From assembly GCA_030690265.1 (NCBI GenBank), contig JAUYHA010000045.1, forward strand, positions 1 to 37,218: a stretch of 37,218 nt of DNA, given 5' to 3'. The position numbers were made by a program, and so were the translations under genes. Of this stretch, positions 24,624 to 33,923 are shown in pieces. The notes under the pieces are model-generated. The model had not been told where the DNA came from, ran no database searches, and was given only the letters and a program-made list of their open reading frames with translations. The stretch comes from Dehalococcoidales bacterium (GTDB taxonomy: Bacteria; Chloroflexota; Dehalococcoidia; Dehalococcoidales; UBA2162). Numbering within the stretch: the stretch's first letter is position 1; each line of letters opens with the position of its first letter.

Positions 24624-25199
24624 ATGGAAGTTTTTGAAGCCATTAAAACCAGAAGGAGTATTCGCCAGCACAAATCTGAGCCTATCGACGAAGAGACGCT
24701 AGAGAAGATTCTGGAGGCTGCCCGATGGGCGCCTTCATGGGCAAATACACAGTGCTGGCGCTTCATCGTGGTGCATGACAGCAATCTAAAAGCTCAGGTA
24801 GCTGACACCCTCTCCAGGAGAAAAAAGCCTGACGGCACGATTTCTGTTAATGTTGCCACCAAAGTTATTATGGAGGCACCGGTGCTGATTGTTGCTTGTG
24901 CTGAGCTGAACAGGTCAGGCTGTCGCAATGGTACGCCCACCACTGATAAGGGGGGATACTGGTATATGTTTGATACTGCTCTGGCTATACAGAACCTGTG
25001 TCTGGCAGCCCACGCGCTGGGGCTGGGAACGGTAATTATCGGCGACTTTGATGCTAAAAGAGTGGCTGAAATTCTGGGAGTGCCTGAAGGTTTCTCCGTG
25101 GTTACAATGACCCCATTGGGCTTCCCAGCGCACGAAGGCAAGCCGCCCCACAGAAAAGAGCTCCCCGAGATTGTATTTAATAATAGGTTCAGAGCTTAG
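24624..25199 (+). CDS. Nitroreductase-family FMN oxidoreductase
   Basis: This 191-residue protein has the N-terminal FMN-binding pattern MEVFEAIKTRRSIRQ, the helix ILEAARWAPSWANTQCWRF and the C-terminal GLGTVIIGDFDAKRVAEILGVPEG, all typical of the nitroreductase fold. Members form homodimers and use NAD(P)H and FMN to reduce nitro groups, quinones or other acceptors; the substrate is not predictable. The ATG follows GGAGGAGGATAA. Full length for the family. Confidence 0.88.
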   Translation: MEVFEAIKTRRSIRQHKSEPIDEETLEKILEAARWAPSWANTQCWRFIVVHDSNLKAQVADTLSRRKKPDGTISVNVATKVIMEAPVLIVACAELNRSGCRNGTPTTDKGGYWYMFDTALAIQNLCLAAHALGLGTVIIGDFDAKRVAEILGVPEGFSVVTMTPLGFPAHEGKPPHRKELPEIVFNNRFRA

Positions 25200-25238
25200 A
25201 CAGAAATGACAGAAACCGCGGGAAAGCAGTTAATTTAG

Positions 25239-25790
25239 ATGAGCTTTAAACGATGGCTTTTTATTACTATTCTTTTATTCGGTACCGGTGTGGCACTAGG
25301 TCTGAGCAATCCTACCGCTATTCTCAGTCTTCTTTCTGAAGATATTGCGGCTATTGAAGGATTCGCCGATTCCCTGGCATCGCTTCCAAAGGTATACTTT
25401 TTTATCTTCATATTAATTAAAAACGTTTCGGCTTTAGTGATAAGCTTTGTCCTCAGCCCGATTTTCTGTCTGGCGCCGGTCATAGCATTAATTTCCAACG
25501 GTGTGCTTCTAGGCCTGGTATCAACTTTAGCAATTGAGGAAAAATCCGTCGGCTACCTGTTAGCCGGTATACTTCCCCACGGTGTTTTTGAACTCCCGGC
25601 TCTTATTGTCGGTGAAGCAGCCGCTCTCAACTTCGGCGCAGCGGTGCTCTCAGCCCTGTTTAAAAAGGAAAAGAGAAAACTGCTGCTGCCCAATCTCAGG
25701 CAGAATTTAAAGTATCTGGCGGTAGCCCTTATTTTACTGCTGCCGGCGGCTATCATTGAGACCTATATCACTCCCTTATTCCTGGATTAA
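25239..25790 (+). CDS. SpoIIM-like (stage II sporulation protein M/DUF95) membrane protein
   Basis: This 183-residue integral membrane protein has four or five helices. The central pattern LIKNVSALVISFVLSPIFCLAP...SNGVLLGLV, followed by LLAGILPHGVFELPALIVGEAAAL, is the hallmark of the SpoIIM/DUF95 family. In non-sporulating bacteria its role is unknown; a link to membrane or cell-wall remodelling is only inference. No sporulation genes are nearby. Confidence 0.82.
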   Translation: MSFKRWLFITILLFGTGVALGLSNPTAILSLLSEDIAAIEGFADSLASLPKVYFFIFILIKNVSALVISFVLSPIFCLAPVIALISNGVLLGLVSTLAIEEKSVGYLLAGILPHGVFELPALIVGEAAALNFGAAVLSALFKKEKRKLLLPNLRQNLKYLAVALILLLPAAIIETYITPLFLD

Positions 25791-25815
25791 CAGACAGGTT
25801 TCTACCTGGGATTAC

Positions 25816-25844
25816 TTGCCGTGTCTGCAAACTGCGGGTATAAT
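25816..25844 (+). promoter_or_regulatory. Promoter of the EF-G-like gene
   Basis: TTGCCG (25816-25821), a 17-base spacer and TATAAT (25839-25844) form a strong sigma-70 type promoter, 27 bases before the ATG. Confidence 0.65.
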
Positions 25845-25870
25845 AGTAGCGAATAGAGAGCAGGTGGAAA

Positions 25871-27916
25871 ATGGAACAATTTGGAATGGAGAATATCAGG
25901 AACCTGGTTTTGTTGTCCCATAACGGAGCGGGTAAAACATCTCTGACCGAAGCTTCTTTATTTAGCTGCAAGGTTATTAACCGGTTAGGCAAAGTGGAAG
26001 ATGGCACCACCACCTCAGACTATGACCCGATTGAAGCAAAACACCAGATAAGCATTAACCTGTCAGTCCTCCCCTGCCAGTGGCAGGGGACAAAGATTAA
26101 CTTTCTTGATGCACCCGGTTATCCCGATTTTGTTGCTGAAGTCAAAGCCGGGATAAGAGTCAGTGAAGGAGCGGTAGTAGTGGTCTGTGCCGCCTCCGGT
26201 GTGGAAGTCGGCACGGAACAGGTCTGGGCATACAGCAATGAAGCCAATCTACCCCGCCTTATCTTTGTCAATAAGATGGACCGTGAGAATGCTGATTTCT
26301 ACCGGACGGTGGAAGCTCTACAGGCAAAATTCGGAGCAAAATGCGTACCGGTGCAACTGCCTGTAGGTGCTCAAAATGATTTTCAGGGAGTTGTTGACCT
26401 GCTGACGATGAAAAGCTATACCGGTTCTGAAGCAAATGAAGGTGAAATACCGGCATCTTTACAAAGCCAGTTTGAGTCTTTCCGCGGAAAGCTGGTAGAA
26501 GCGGCGGCTGAAGCTGATGATAACCTGCTGGAAAAGTACCTGGGTGGAGAAGAACTCAGCCAGGAGGAACTCAGCAATGGCTTGCGCAAGGCGGTAACAA
26601 GTGGCAAGGTGGCGCCGGTGCTGGTTGGTTCAGGCCTGAAAAATATCGGGATTGGCTTGCTGCTGGATGCCATAAATCGTTATCTACCATCACCAAAAGA
26701 GCGGGAGATAGCTGTCACGGGAGATTCGGGAAAGCAAGAAGAGATTGAGCCAAGTAAAGATGCTCCCCTGGCCGCCCTGGTCTTCAAGACCACGGCTGAC
26801 CCCTATGTCGGCAAACTCACTTATTTCCGGGTCTACAGAGGTGTTATTGGCAGCAACTCTCAGGTTTTAAATGCTAACCGGGGTGAGACGGAACGTATCG
26901 GCCAGCTATTTACCCTGAGAGGCAAGACCCAGGAATCGGTAGCCCAGGTACAGGCTGGAGACATCGGAGGAGTAGCCAAACTGGCCAGCACCGCTCCCGG
27001 AGACACGCTATGCAGCCAGGATAAAGCGATAAAAATTGCTCCCATCTCTTTCCCCAAGCCAATTTTCAGTCAGGCAGTGTATCCCAAGACCAAGACTGAC
27101 CTGGATAAGATGAGTGCCGCTCTATCCAGATTAACTGAAGAGGACCCTACCCTTACTATTCACAGGGATAGTGATACCGCCGAAACCCTTCTTTCCGGGC
27201 TTGGCGAGACTCAACTTGCCGTTGCCGCTGAGAAAATGCAGCAGAAATTCGGCGTCGGCATTGATTTAATAACGCCAAAGATACCTTACAAGGAAACCAT
27301 TACCGTATCGACCCAGGCTGAGTACAAGCACAAGAAACAGAGCGGAGGCCACGGACAATACGGCCATGTCTTTTTAGCGCTGGAGCCTTTACCCCGCGGC
27401 AGCGGCCGCGAGTTCGTTGATAAGGTGGTGGGCGGGCGCATACCCAGAAACTATATCCCGGCCGTAGAAAAAGGGGTTAATGAGGCAGTACAGGAAGGGA
27501 TTTTAGCCCACTACCCGGTTACTGATATAAGAGCCACCGTTTATGATGGCAGCTTTCACCCGGTTGATTCTTCGGAAATATGTTTCAAAATTGCCGGGGC
27601 TGGGGCACTGAAGAAAGGGCTGTCTCAAGCCCAGGCTATTCTCCTGGAACCGATAATGAATATTACGGTAACTGTCCCTGAAGATTATACCGGTGATATT
27701 ATCGCTGACCTCAATACCAAGCGAGCTCAGCTACAGGGTATGAACCCGGCAAACGGAATCAATATTATCCAGGCTCAGGTGCCGCTGGCTGAGATTCAGC
27801 GCTACGCTATAGACCTGAAGTCAATAACCCAGGGCAGGGGAAGCTTCACCGTGGGGTTCAGCCACTACCAGGAAACTCCCCCCGTCGTCACCCAGAAAAT
27901 TATCGCTGAAAAGTAG
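25871..27916 (+). CDS. Elongation factor G-like GTPase (EF-G-2 type)
   Basis: This 681-residue translational GTPase has G1 SHNGAGKTSL, switch I around TTTSDYDPIE, G3 DAPGYPDF and G4 NKMD. Domains II-V of the EF-G fold follow, including HKKQSGGHGQYGHV and the domain IV/V region. Canonical EF-G has DTPGHVDF; here the catalytic His is replaced by Tyr, as in the Thermus EF-G-2 branch (DAPGYGDF). It is therefore probably not the main elongation factor; its role in translation stress or ribosome rescue is inferred. It has its own promoter. Confidence 0.9.
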   Translation: MEQFGMENIRNLVLLSHNGAGKTSLTEASLFSCKVINRLGKVEDGTTTSDYDPIEAKHQISINLSVLPCQWQGTKINFLDAPGYPDFVAEVKAGIRVSEGAVVVVCAASGVEVGTEQVWAYSNEANLPRLIFVNKMDRENADFYRTVEALQAKFGAKCVPVQLPVGAQNDFQGVVDLLTMKSYTGSEANEGEIPASLQSQFESFRGKLVEAAAEADDNLLEKYLGGEELSQEELSNGLRKAVTSGKVAPVLVGSGLKNIGIGLLLDAINRYLPSPKEREIAVTGDSGKQEEIEPSKDAPLAALVFKTTADPYVGKLTYFRVYRGVIGSNSQVLNANRGETERIGQLFTLRGKTQESVAQVQAGDIGGVAKLASTAPGDTLCSQDKAIKIAPISFPKPIFSQAVYPKTKTDLDKMSAALSRLTEEDPTLTIHRDSDTAETLLSGLGETQLAVAAEKMQQKFGVGIDLITPKIPYKETITVSTQAEYKHKKQSGGHGQYGHVFLALEPLPRGSGREFVDKVVGGRIPRNYIPAVEKGVNEAVQEGILAHYPVTDIRATVYDGSFHPVDSSEICFKIAGAGALKKGLSQAQAILLEPIMNITVTVPEDYTGDIIADLNTKRAQLQGMNPANGINIIQAQVPLAEIQRYAIDLKSITQGRGSFTVGFSHYQETPPVVTQKIIAEK

Positions 27917-27968
27917 GCTGAAAAGAGTTAATGTTTGACACCAATATGTGTCAATGAAAGGTAGAGAT

Positions 27969-28262
27969 ATGCCTCAAAAACCCCGTAAGAAAAAAAGCAG
28001 GGCCGGAAATAGAAGTCCGGTAAGAGACAAATCTTTAGCCGGCACAGAGAATGCTCAACCCGCTCAGCCAGCAACAATTCCATCTGAGCAGGGTGCTCAG
28101 CGCTCCCGGCCGTCATCTGTTCCGCCCAAGCAAGCGCCCATAGCAAAAACACCCCAGCCTGTCCGCCACCATGAGTATATTATCTCCGAAATCACGCGTA
28201 CCGCTATTATCGGCGGAGTCTTAGTTTTGCTGCTTGTTGTCCTTTTCCTTTTCCTGCGCTAA
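27969..28262 (+). CDS. Hypothetical small tail-anchored protein
   Basis: This 97-residue protein has a very basic N-terminus (MPQKPRKKKSRAGNR), a Pro/Gln/Ser-rich disordered middle and one C-terminal transmembrane helix (about 75-96, IGGVLVLLLVVLFLFLR). Start ATG at 27969 after GAAAGGTAGAG; in-frame GTG and ATG codons at 27948 and 27954 are less well placed. No family recognised. It is a common layout for small membrane proteins following translation genes. It converges tail to tail with the amidohydrolase, overlapping by four bases. Confidence 0.6.
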   Translation: MPQKPRKKKSRAGNRSPVRDKSLAGTENAQPAQPATIPSEQGAQRSRPSSVPPKQAPIAKTPQPVRHHEYIISEITRTAIIGGVLVLLLVVLFLFLR

Positions 28263-29803
28263 GCTTCCCAGACTATCTCGCCCCCAATGATGGTCATCTC
28301 AACCCTGATATCTTTTATCCGCTCGGGCGGAGTCTCAGTCGGGTCATCGCTCAGTAGCACCAGGTCAGCCAGTTTACCCTGAGTGATAGAGCCTTTTATA
28401 TTCTCTTCAAATGAAGCGTAGGCAGCATTTATAGTATACATAGCCAGTGCCTGAGCGGGTGAAATAGCTTCTTCGGGCAAAAGGAACTGCCCTGACTCAG
28501 CCTGCCTGGTGACCGCCGCATATATCCCCATTAACGGGCTATCAGGAACAACCGGGGAATCTGAGCTGCCGGCAACAACCAGACCGCTGTCTAAAAATGA
28601 TTTAATACGGTATAGCCAGCGGAGCCGGTCAGCCGGCACCGTATCCAGATACCTTTCGCCGCCGTAATAGAGGAAGGGAGGCTGAATAGCTATTACCGGC
28701 TGAAGTTTCTTCAGCCGCTCAAGCAAATGGGGAGGGCACTCGGAGCAATGCTCAATACGCTGGCGCCGGCCGGCTTGAAGGAGCTGGTTCCGGGCGTATT
28801 CCAGGGCACTGATGGCAGCCTCTACCGTAGCCGACTGAACAGCATGGATAGCCACTTGAAAGCCAGCCCGGTGAGCCTCAAACACCTGCCGGTTTAACTC
28901 CGCCTGGTAAGGGTAGACCTCTCCGGCCGTCTCCACCGGGATTATTTTTACCCCACCAAGGCGCATCTGGTTATCACCGGAGCCGGAGACCAGCCCCGCC
29001 TCCTGGAACTGGCTCAGTGCTTCAATACCGGGCATCATAGACAGCCGGCTCTTCAGTTTATTATCATCCTTAAAACGGCGGAGCTTCTGCCACCGGCTCA
29101 GGTCATTAGTCACAGTGGCATCCTGTAGAGAGGTAATACCCTGAGAAAGATAGTGGCGGTTAGCCAGGGCTATACCGCTGTCTAACTCCGCTTCGGATAG
29201 AGGCGGCAGCACCTTCTCGCTGATATAGCCCAGCATTCCGAAGAGAAGGCCGTTTGGTTCCCCGCTAACCAGGTCTCGTTCGATTTGGCCTCCCGGCGGC
29301 TCTTCCGTTTCCCCGCTGATGCCAGCCAGTGAAAGCGCCAGGCTATTGAGCACGCAGGCATGCAGGGAGCGGTGAACCAGAACTACCGGATGGCGTGGTG
29401 CAACTTCATCTATATCCCAGCGGTTCGGATGGCGCTGCTCGGCGAGGTAAAACTCGTTATAGTCGGTGCCGGTAATCCACCGGCCGGCAGGGGTATTATC
29501 AGCTTTCCGGCGGATGGCTGCTTTTATATCGCTGATAGAGCTGACCGATGAGGGACTGAGGTCAATGCTGAGCAACTTCCTCAGCAGGGAGAAAATATGG
29601 CAGTGAGCATCATTAAAACCGGGCACCACCGTCTTACCCCGGCAGTCGATAACTCTGGTTCCGGCTCCCCTGAGCGACTCCAGACTTTCATTACCGCCAA
29701 CCAGTAAAATCCGGCCGCCTTTAACTGCCACCAGCTCGGCGGCAGGCTGAGCCGGGTCTACGCTTATCACCCTGGCATTTTTCAGAATAAGGTCTGAATC
29801 TAT
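28259..29803 (-). CDS. Amidohydrolase family protein (YtcJ-like), ATA start proposed
   Basis: This metal-dependent amidohydrolase of the YtcJ/amidohydro_3 type has the metal site PGFNDAHCHIF, later QVAIHAVQ and RIEHCSE, the C-terminal SSDSPVVPDSPL and the closing GKLADLVLLSDDP beta-sandwich strand. Substrate unknown. The first standard codon (GTG at 29770) would cut off the conserved first strand DSDLILKNARVISVD, which is encoded in frame upstream. That strand begins at an ATA codon (29803-29801) directly after a stop and eight bases downstream of GGAGGT. Either ATA is used as a start, or the original ATG has mutated. Confidence 0.85.
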   Translation of the reverse strand: MDSDLILKNARVISVDPAQPAAELVAVKGGRILLVGGNESLESLRGAGTRVIDCRGKTVVPGFNDAHCHIFSLLRKLLSIDLSPSSVSSISDIKAAIRRKADNTPAGRWITGTDYNEFYLAEQRHPNRWDIDEVAPRHPVVLVHRSLHACVLNSLALSLAGISGETEEPPGGQIERDLVSGEPNGLLFGMLGYISEKVLPPLSEAELDSGIALANRHYLSQGITSLQDATVTNDLSRWQKLRRFKDDNKLKSRLSMMPGIEALSQFQEAGLVSGSGDNQMRLGGVKIIPVETAGEVYPYQAELNRQVFEAHRAGFQVAIHAVQSATVEAAISALEYARNQLLQAGRRQRIEHCSECPPHLLERLKKLQPVIAIQPPFLYYGGERYLDTVPADRLRWLYRIKSFLDSGLVVAGSSDSPVVPDSPLMGIYAAVTRQAESGQFLLPEEAISPAQALAMYTINAAYASFEENIKGSITQGKLADLVLLSDDPTETPPERIKDIRVEMTIIGGEIVWEA

Positions 29804-29887
29804 TTACCTCACCTCCGTTCACTAATACTTATTAAACAATTATGGGCTTCATGGCGTCAACTGCAACTTAACATGATTGGTTATGGC

Positions 29888-29916
29888 TTGCTTTAATGGT
29901 TTACTTATGTTATCAT
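29888..29916 (+). promoter_or_regulatory. recA promoter
   Basis: TTGCTT (29888-29893), a 17-base spacer and TATCAT (29911-29916) lie 15 bases before the recA ATG. No LexA box of the GAAC-N4-GTTC type or the E. coli type was found nearby. Confidence 0.45.
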
Positions 29917-29931
29917 TGATTTGAGGCGAAT

Positions 29932-30942
29932 ATGACCACAGAAAAAGGAAAGGCACTGGAGCTAGCCATTGGCCAGATTGAAAAGCGGTTTGGCAAAGGG
30001 GCAATTATGAAGTTGGGGGAAGCGGCCGCTATGTCACCGGTGGAGGTTATTCCCAGCGGTTCCCTGTCACTTGACTTAGCCTTAGGAATAGGGGGTATTC
30101 CCAGGGGACGGATTACGGAGGTATTTGGTCCCGAATCTTCAGGGAAGACCACTCTGGGCCAGCATATAATTGCTGAAGCCCAAAAGGGAGGAGGTATAGC
30201 TGCTTATATCGATGTGGAGCATGCTCTAGACCCTGTCTACGCCAGCCACTGTGGAGTCAATGTTGACGATATGTGGATTTCTCAACCGGATACTGGCGAA
30301 CAGGCTCTAGAAATTACGGAAGCGCTGGTCAGAAGCAGCGGGGTTGATGTAATCGTGATTGATAGTGTTGCCGCCCTGGTTCCGCAGGCTGAAATTGAGG
30401 GGGAGATGGGAGATACCCATGTTGCCTTACAAGCCCGTTTAATGTCGCAAGCTTTGAGAAAGCTGACTGCTACAATTGGTAAAACGGGAACAGCCGTAAT
30501 CTTCATCAACCAGTTAAGGGAAAAAGTTGGCATTGTCTTTGGTAATCCTGAAGTAACGCCGGGCGGCAGAGCTCTAAAGTTCTATAGCTCGGTAAGGATA
30601 GACCTGAGACGCACCGATACTATCAAGCAGGGAGACGAAGCGATAGGCAATCGCGTCAAGGCCAAGGTAGTGAAAAATAAGGTTGCCCCTCCCTTCAAAA
30701 GTGCCGAGTTTGACATCATGTTTGACCATGGAATAAGTCGGGAGGGTGACCTCCTTGACCTTAGTCTAAAGCTGGGGCTAGCGAGTAAGTCCGGCGCCTT
30801 TTTCTCCTATGGTGACATTCGCCTGGGGCAAGGCAGGGAGAATGCCAAGCAATTCCTGTCTCAAAACCCTGAGCTTGCCCGGGAGATAGAACAACGGATT
30901 AGAGCCTCAGCTACTGGCGAACACCTTACGGATAGTGATTAA
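29932..30942 (+). CDS. recA: Recombinase RecA
   Basis: This complete RecA of 336 residues forms the ATP-dependent filament for homologous recombination and SOS induction. It has Walker [10 protein letters not shown] (66-74), the signature [14 protein letters not shown], the L1/L2 loop regions ([24 protein letters not shown] and [20 protein letters not shown]) and a C-terminal domain. It is followed by recX, as in many bacteria. No intein or frameshift. Confidence 0.97.
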   Translation: MTTEKGKALELAIGQIEKRFGKGAIMKLGEAAAMSPVEVIPSGSLSLDLALGIGGIPRGRITEVFGPESSGKTTLGQHIIAEAQKGGGIAAYIDVEHALDPVYASHCGVNVDDMWISQPDTGEQALEITEALVRSSGVDVIVIDSVAALVPQAEIEGEMGDTHVALQARLMSQALRKLTATIGKTGTAVIFINQLREKVGIVFGNPEVTPGGRALKFYSSVRIDLRRTDTIKQGDEAIGNRVKAKVVKNKVAPPFKSAEFDIMFDHGISREGDLLDLSLKLGLASKSGAFFSYGDIRLGQGRENAKQFLSQNPELAREIEQRIRASATGEHLTDSD

Positions 30943-31050
30943 AGAAGTTTTTAACCTGATAGCTCATTAGAGTAATAAGACGGTAGCTATGTTGAAAGCT
31001 GAGGCATCTAGCCTTGGCTTTATTTGTTTAAAGGGAGTTAGAGCAGGCGA

Positions 31051-31536
31051 ATGAGAAAAATCACTGCTGAGCAGCTTGACCGTTGTTTTAGTGCCGCTAC
31101 CCGCTACCTTAGCTACCGGCCACGCAGTGAGTCTGAGCTGAGAGAGAGACTGCGCCAGCGTGGTTTTGATAGTAATAGCATAGAAAAAGTAATAACACGA
31201 CTGAAAAAGCAAGGGCTGGTAGATGATACCGCTTTTGCCCAATTTTGGAAGGATAATAGAGAATCTTTTAGCCCTCGCAGCCGGGGGCTAACCAGACTAG
31301 AACTGAAGCGAAAAGGGGTGGCCGAAACCACTATAGACCAGGTGGTTAATACCATTGATGACCAGGATAGTGCCTATCGGGCCGCCCTGAAAAAAGTCCG
31401 CACTTTGCCTCAGTCTGATTATCAGAGCTTCCGACGCCGATTAGGTGAATACCTGAGGCGGCGCGGATTTAGCTACGGGGTAATAAATCCAGCTATAAGA
31501 CAGGCATGGCAAGAGCAGACAGGAAGCTCACAATAG
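31051..31536 (+). CDS. recX: Regulatory protein RecX
   Basis: This 161-residue protein is made of three-helix repeats, with YLSYRPRSESELRERLRQRGF and LKKQGLVDDTAFAQFWKDNR typical of RecX. RecX binds inside the RecA filament and limits its activity. The gene lies 108 bases after recA on the same strand and is probably co-transcribed. GGGAGTTAGAG lies upstream of the ATG. Confidence 0.92.
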   Translation: MRKITAEQLDRCFSAATRYLSYRPRSESELRERLRQRGFDSNSIEKVITRLKKQGLVDDTAFAQFWKDNRESFSPRSRGLTRLELKRKGVAETTIDQVVNTIDDQDSAYRAALKKVRTLPQSDYQSFRRRLGEYLRRRGFSYGVINPAIRQAWQEQTGSSQ

Positions 31537-31577
31537 TCTGTTACCTCCCGGCTTAAAGCGGGAAGTGAGGTAGGAAA

Positions 31578-33128
31578 ATGGAATCAAGATTAGTTTACCT
31601 GGTTTACCCGGCGTTAATCTCAATGTTTTTCATCGGCCTGGTATTCGGAGGTTTAATTGTCTTTTTCTTTCGGCGAATGGCAATTAACCGCCAACTGCGA
31701 AATGCCCAGAGAAAAGCTGCCCGAACGGTGGCTGAAGCCAGAGATGAAGCCAAAGAAACCCTCCATGAAGCGAAGGTGGAAGCCGATAGAATCAAGTCAA
31801 CGGCTGAAGCCGAGATTCGTCAACAGCGCCAGGGACTTCAGCGCCAGGAAAGCCAGCTTGCCAGCAAGAGTGGCAACCTGGAACGCCGGATGGACGCTCT
31901 GGAGCAGCGGGAACGCCATCTCACCAATAAGGAGAAGGAGATAGAGTCTATCCGGACCGAGCTTCAGGAGGACAGAAACAGGCACTTAAAACAACTGGAA
32001 ATGATTTCGGCGATGTCGAGTGCCGAGGCAAAACAAGAGTTGCTCAAAAATATGGAAATTGAGATGCAGGAAGAAACCTCGAGGCGCCTCCGGCAGTGGG
32101 AAAACAGATTAAAAGAAGAATCTGATAGGATGGCCCAGGAAATTCTGTCTCAGGCTGTCCAGCGCTCTGCATCAGAGGTTATCTCTGAAATCTCGGTGGT
32201 CAGCGTGCCTCTTCCAAATGATGAAATGAAGGGTCGGCTTATCGGACGGGAAGGTCGTAATATCAGAGCTTTAGAACAGGCTACCGGGGTTGACTTGATT
32301 ATCGACGATACCCCCGAGGCGGTAACTCTTTCCAGCTTCGACCCGATACGGCGCGAAGTAGCCCGCCTGGCATTAACCAAACTTATTCTGGATGGGCGAA
32401 TCCACCCGGCCCGTATTGAAGAGGTGGTAAATAAGACCAAGGAGGAGTTGGACGCCACTATCTATAGTGCCGGCGAGCAGGCAGCCCTGGAGGTAGAAGT
32501 ACCCGGGCTGCACCCCGAGCTAATCAGGTGGCTCGGACGGCTCAAATACCGCACCAGCTATGGGCAGAATGTCCTTGCCCACAGCATTGAAGTAGCCCGT
32601 CTGGCCGGCGCCATTGCTTCGGAGTTAAAGGCTAATGTTGCCACAGCCAGAAAAGCCGGATTGCTTCACGATATCGGTAAGGCTATTGACCGGGAGGTTG
32701 AGGGTTCTCACGCTACCATCGGCTCAGACCTCGTCAAGCAGTGGGAGAAATCTCCCGAGGTTATTCAAGGTATCTCCGAGCATCACCTTGAGATGGCCAG
32801 TACCGGTATCTGGGGTTATATCATCTCAGCGGCTGACGCCATTAGCAGCGCTCGCCCGGGAGCCAGGCGAGAGATGCTGGAAAGCTACCTGAAACGGTTA
32901 ACCGCTCTGGAGGAGATAGCCAACAGCTTTAAGGGAGTGGAGAGGTCCTTTGCCATTCAAGCCGGCCGCGAAATCCGCATCCTGGTCAAGCCAGAAGAGG
33001 TTGATGACCTTGGAGCAATGAGACTTGCCCGGGACATCGTCAAAAAAATAGAAGAAGGACTGGAATACCCGGGGCAAATAAAGGTTACCGTGCTCAGGGA
33101 GACAAGAGCTGTCGACTACGCCAAGTAA
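31578..33128 (+). CDS. rny: Ribonuclease Y
   Basis: This 516-residue membrane-anchored endoribonuclease starts mRNA decay. An N-terminal helix (about 8-30) is followed by a long coiled coil rich in Ala, Glu and Arg (about 35-195). A KH domain ([21 protein letters not shown], from about 217) and an HD domain with HDIGKAID (near 363) complete it. The ATG follows GAGGTAGGAAA. The short leader can fold into a hairpin that pairs this ribosome site. Its neighbour encodes YmdB, which regulates RNase Y in Bacillus. Confidence 0.96.
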   Translation: MESRLVYLVYPALISMFFIGLVFGGLIVFFFRRMAINRQLRNAQRKAARTVAEARDEAKETLHEAKVEADRIKSTAEAEIRQQRQGLQRQESQLASKSGNLERRMDALEQRERHLTNKEKEIESIRTELQEDRNRHLKQLEMISAMSSAEAKQELLKNMEIEMQEETSRRLRQWENRLKEESDRMAQEILSQAVQRSASEVISEISVVSVPLPNDEMKGRLIGREGRNIRALEQATGVDLIIDDTPEAVTLSSFDPIRREVARLALTKLILDGRIHPARIEEVVNKTKEELDATIYSAGEQAALEVEVPGLHPELIRWLGRLKYRTSYGQNVLAHSIEVARLAGAIASELKANVATARKAGLLHDIGKAIDREVEGSHATIGSDLVKQWEKSPEVIQGISEHHLEMASTGIWGYIISAADAISSARPGARREMLESYLKRLTALEEIANSFKGVERSFAIQAGREIRILVKPEEVDDLGAMRLARDIVKKIEEGLEYPGQIKVTVLRETRAVDYAK

Positions 33129-33140
33129 GGAGGTCAGTCA

Positions 33141-33923
33141 GTGCTAATCCTGATGATTGGCGATATCATTGGCAGACCGGGAAGGCGGGCGGTTCAAAAG
33201 CTGGTGCCCGGCTTACGCCAGCAATACGGACTGGACCTGGTCATAGCTAATGGTGAAAATGCTGCCGGTGGTATAGGGCTAACCCCAAATACGGCCCGGG
33301 AACTGCTTGGGGCTGGTATTGATGTGCTCACTTCAGGTAACCACATCTGGGCTCAGAAGGAGATTATCCCCTGCCTGGATAGTGAAATGCCGGTTTTACG
33401 TCCTCTAAATTATCCCCCGGGGGTATCGGGCAGAGGTTACCTGACCACAGGGCAGGCTCTGGTGGTTAATCTGATGGGCAGAACTTTTATAGGCAACTTT
33501 GACTGCCCTTTCCGGGCTATGGACAAGCTGCTGGCTGAACTTGAGGACAGGCCGCCGGTTATTATCGTTGACTTTCACGCCGAGGCAACCTCGGAGAAAA
33601 TGGCACTGGGTAGATACCTGGACGGCCGGGTTAGTGCCGTGCTTGGCACCCACACCCATGTGGGCACCATTGATGCCCAGCTGCTGCCTCGGGGCACTGC
33701 CTATGTTACCGATGTGGGTATGACCGGCCCCATGGACTCCGTCATCGGAGACGATACCGCAGCAGTTATTGAGCGTTTTCTAACCATGATACCCCGCCAC
33801 CTGTCCATCGGGCAGGGGAAAGTAGCCTTTAACGCAATTCTGGTCAGGATAGATGATGGGAGTGGCAGAGCAACCAGCATCGAGCGTATCTGCCGGGAGG
33901 TAGAGAGCAGTGTCCAGGATTGA
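33141..33923 (+). CDS. ymdB: YmdB-family metallophosphoesterase
   Basis: This 260-residue TIGR00282-type phosphoesterase has metal-site motifs GDIIGRPGR, ANGENAAGG, SGNHIW, DFHAEATSEK and GTHTHVGT. The family hydrolyses 2',3'-cyclic nucleotides; the Bacillus homologue affects biofilm genes and interacts functionally with RNase Y. GTG start behind AGGAGG, 12 bases after rny. It overlaps the next gene by 14 bases, so the three genes are translationally linked. Confidence 0.94.
   Translation: MLILMIGDIIGRPGRRAVQKLVPGLRQQYGLDLVIANGENAAGGIGLTPNTARELLGAGIDVLTSGNHIWAQKEIIPCLDSEMPVLRPLNYPPGVSGRGYLTTGQALVVNLMGRTFIGNFDCPFRAMDKLLAELEDRPPVIIVDFHAEATSEKMALGRYLDGRVSAVLGTHTHVGTIDAQLLPRGTAYVTDVGMTGPMDSVIGDDTAAVIERFLTMIPRHLSIGQGKVAFNAILVRIDDGSGRATSIERICREVESSVQD

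Noticed and set aside
29820..29931. Search for a LexA/SOS box upstream of recA
   Set aside because: Neither the GAAC-N4-GTTC form nor the CTGT-N8-ACAG form is present; only an ordinary promoter was supported.
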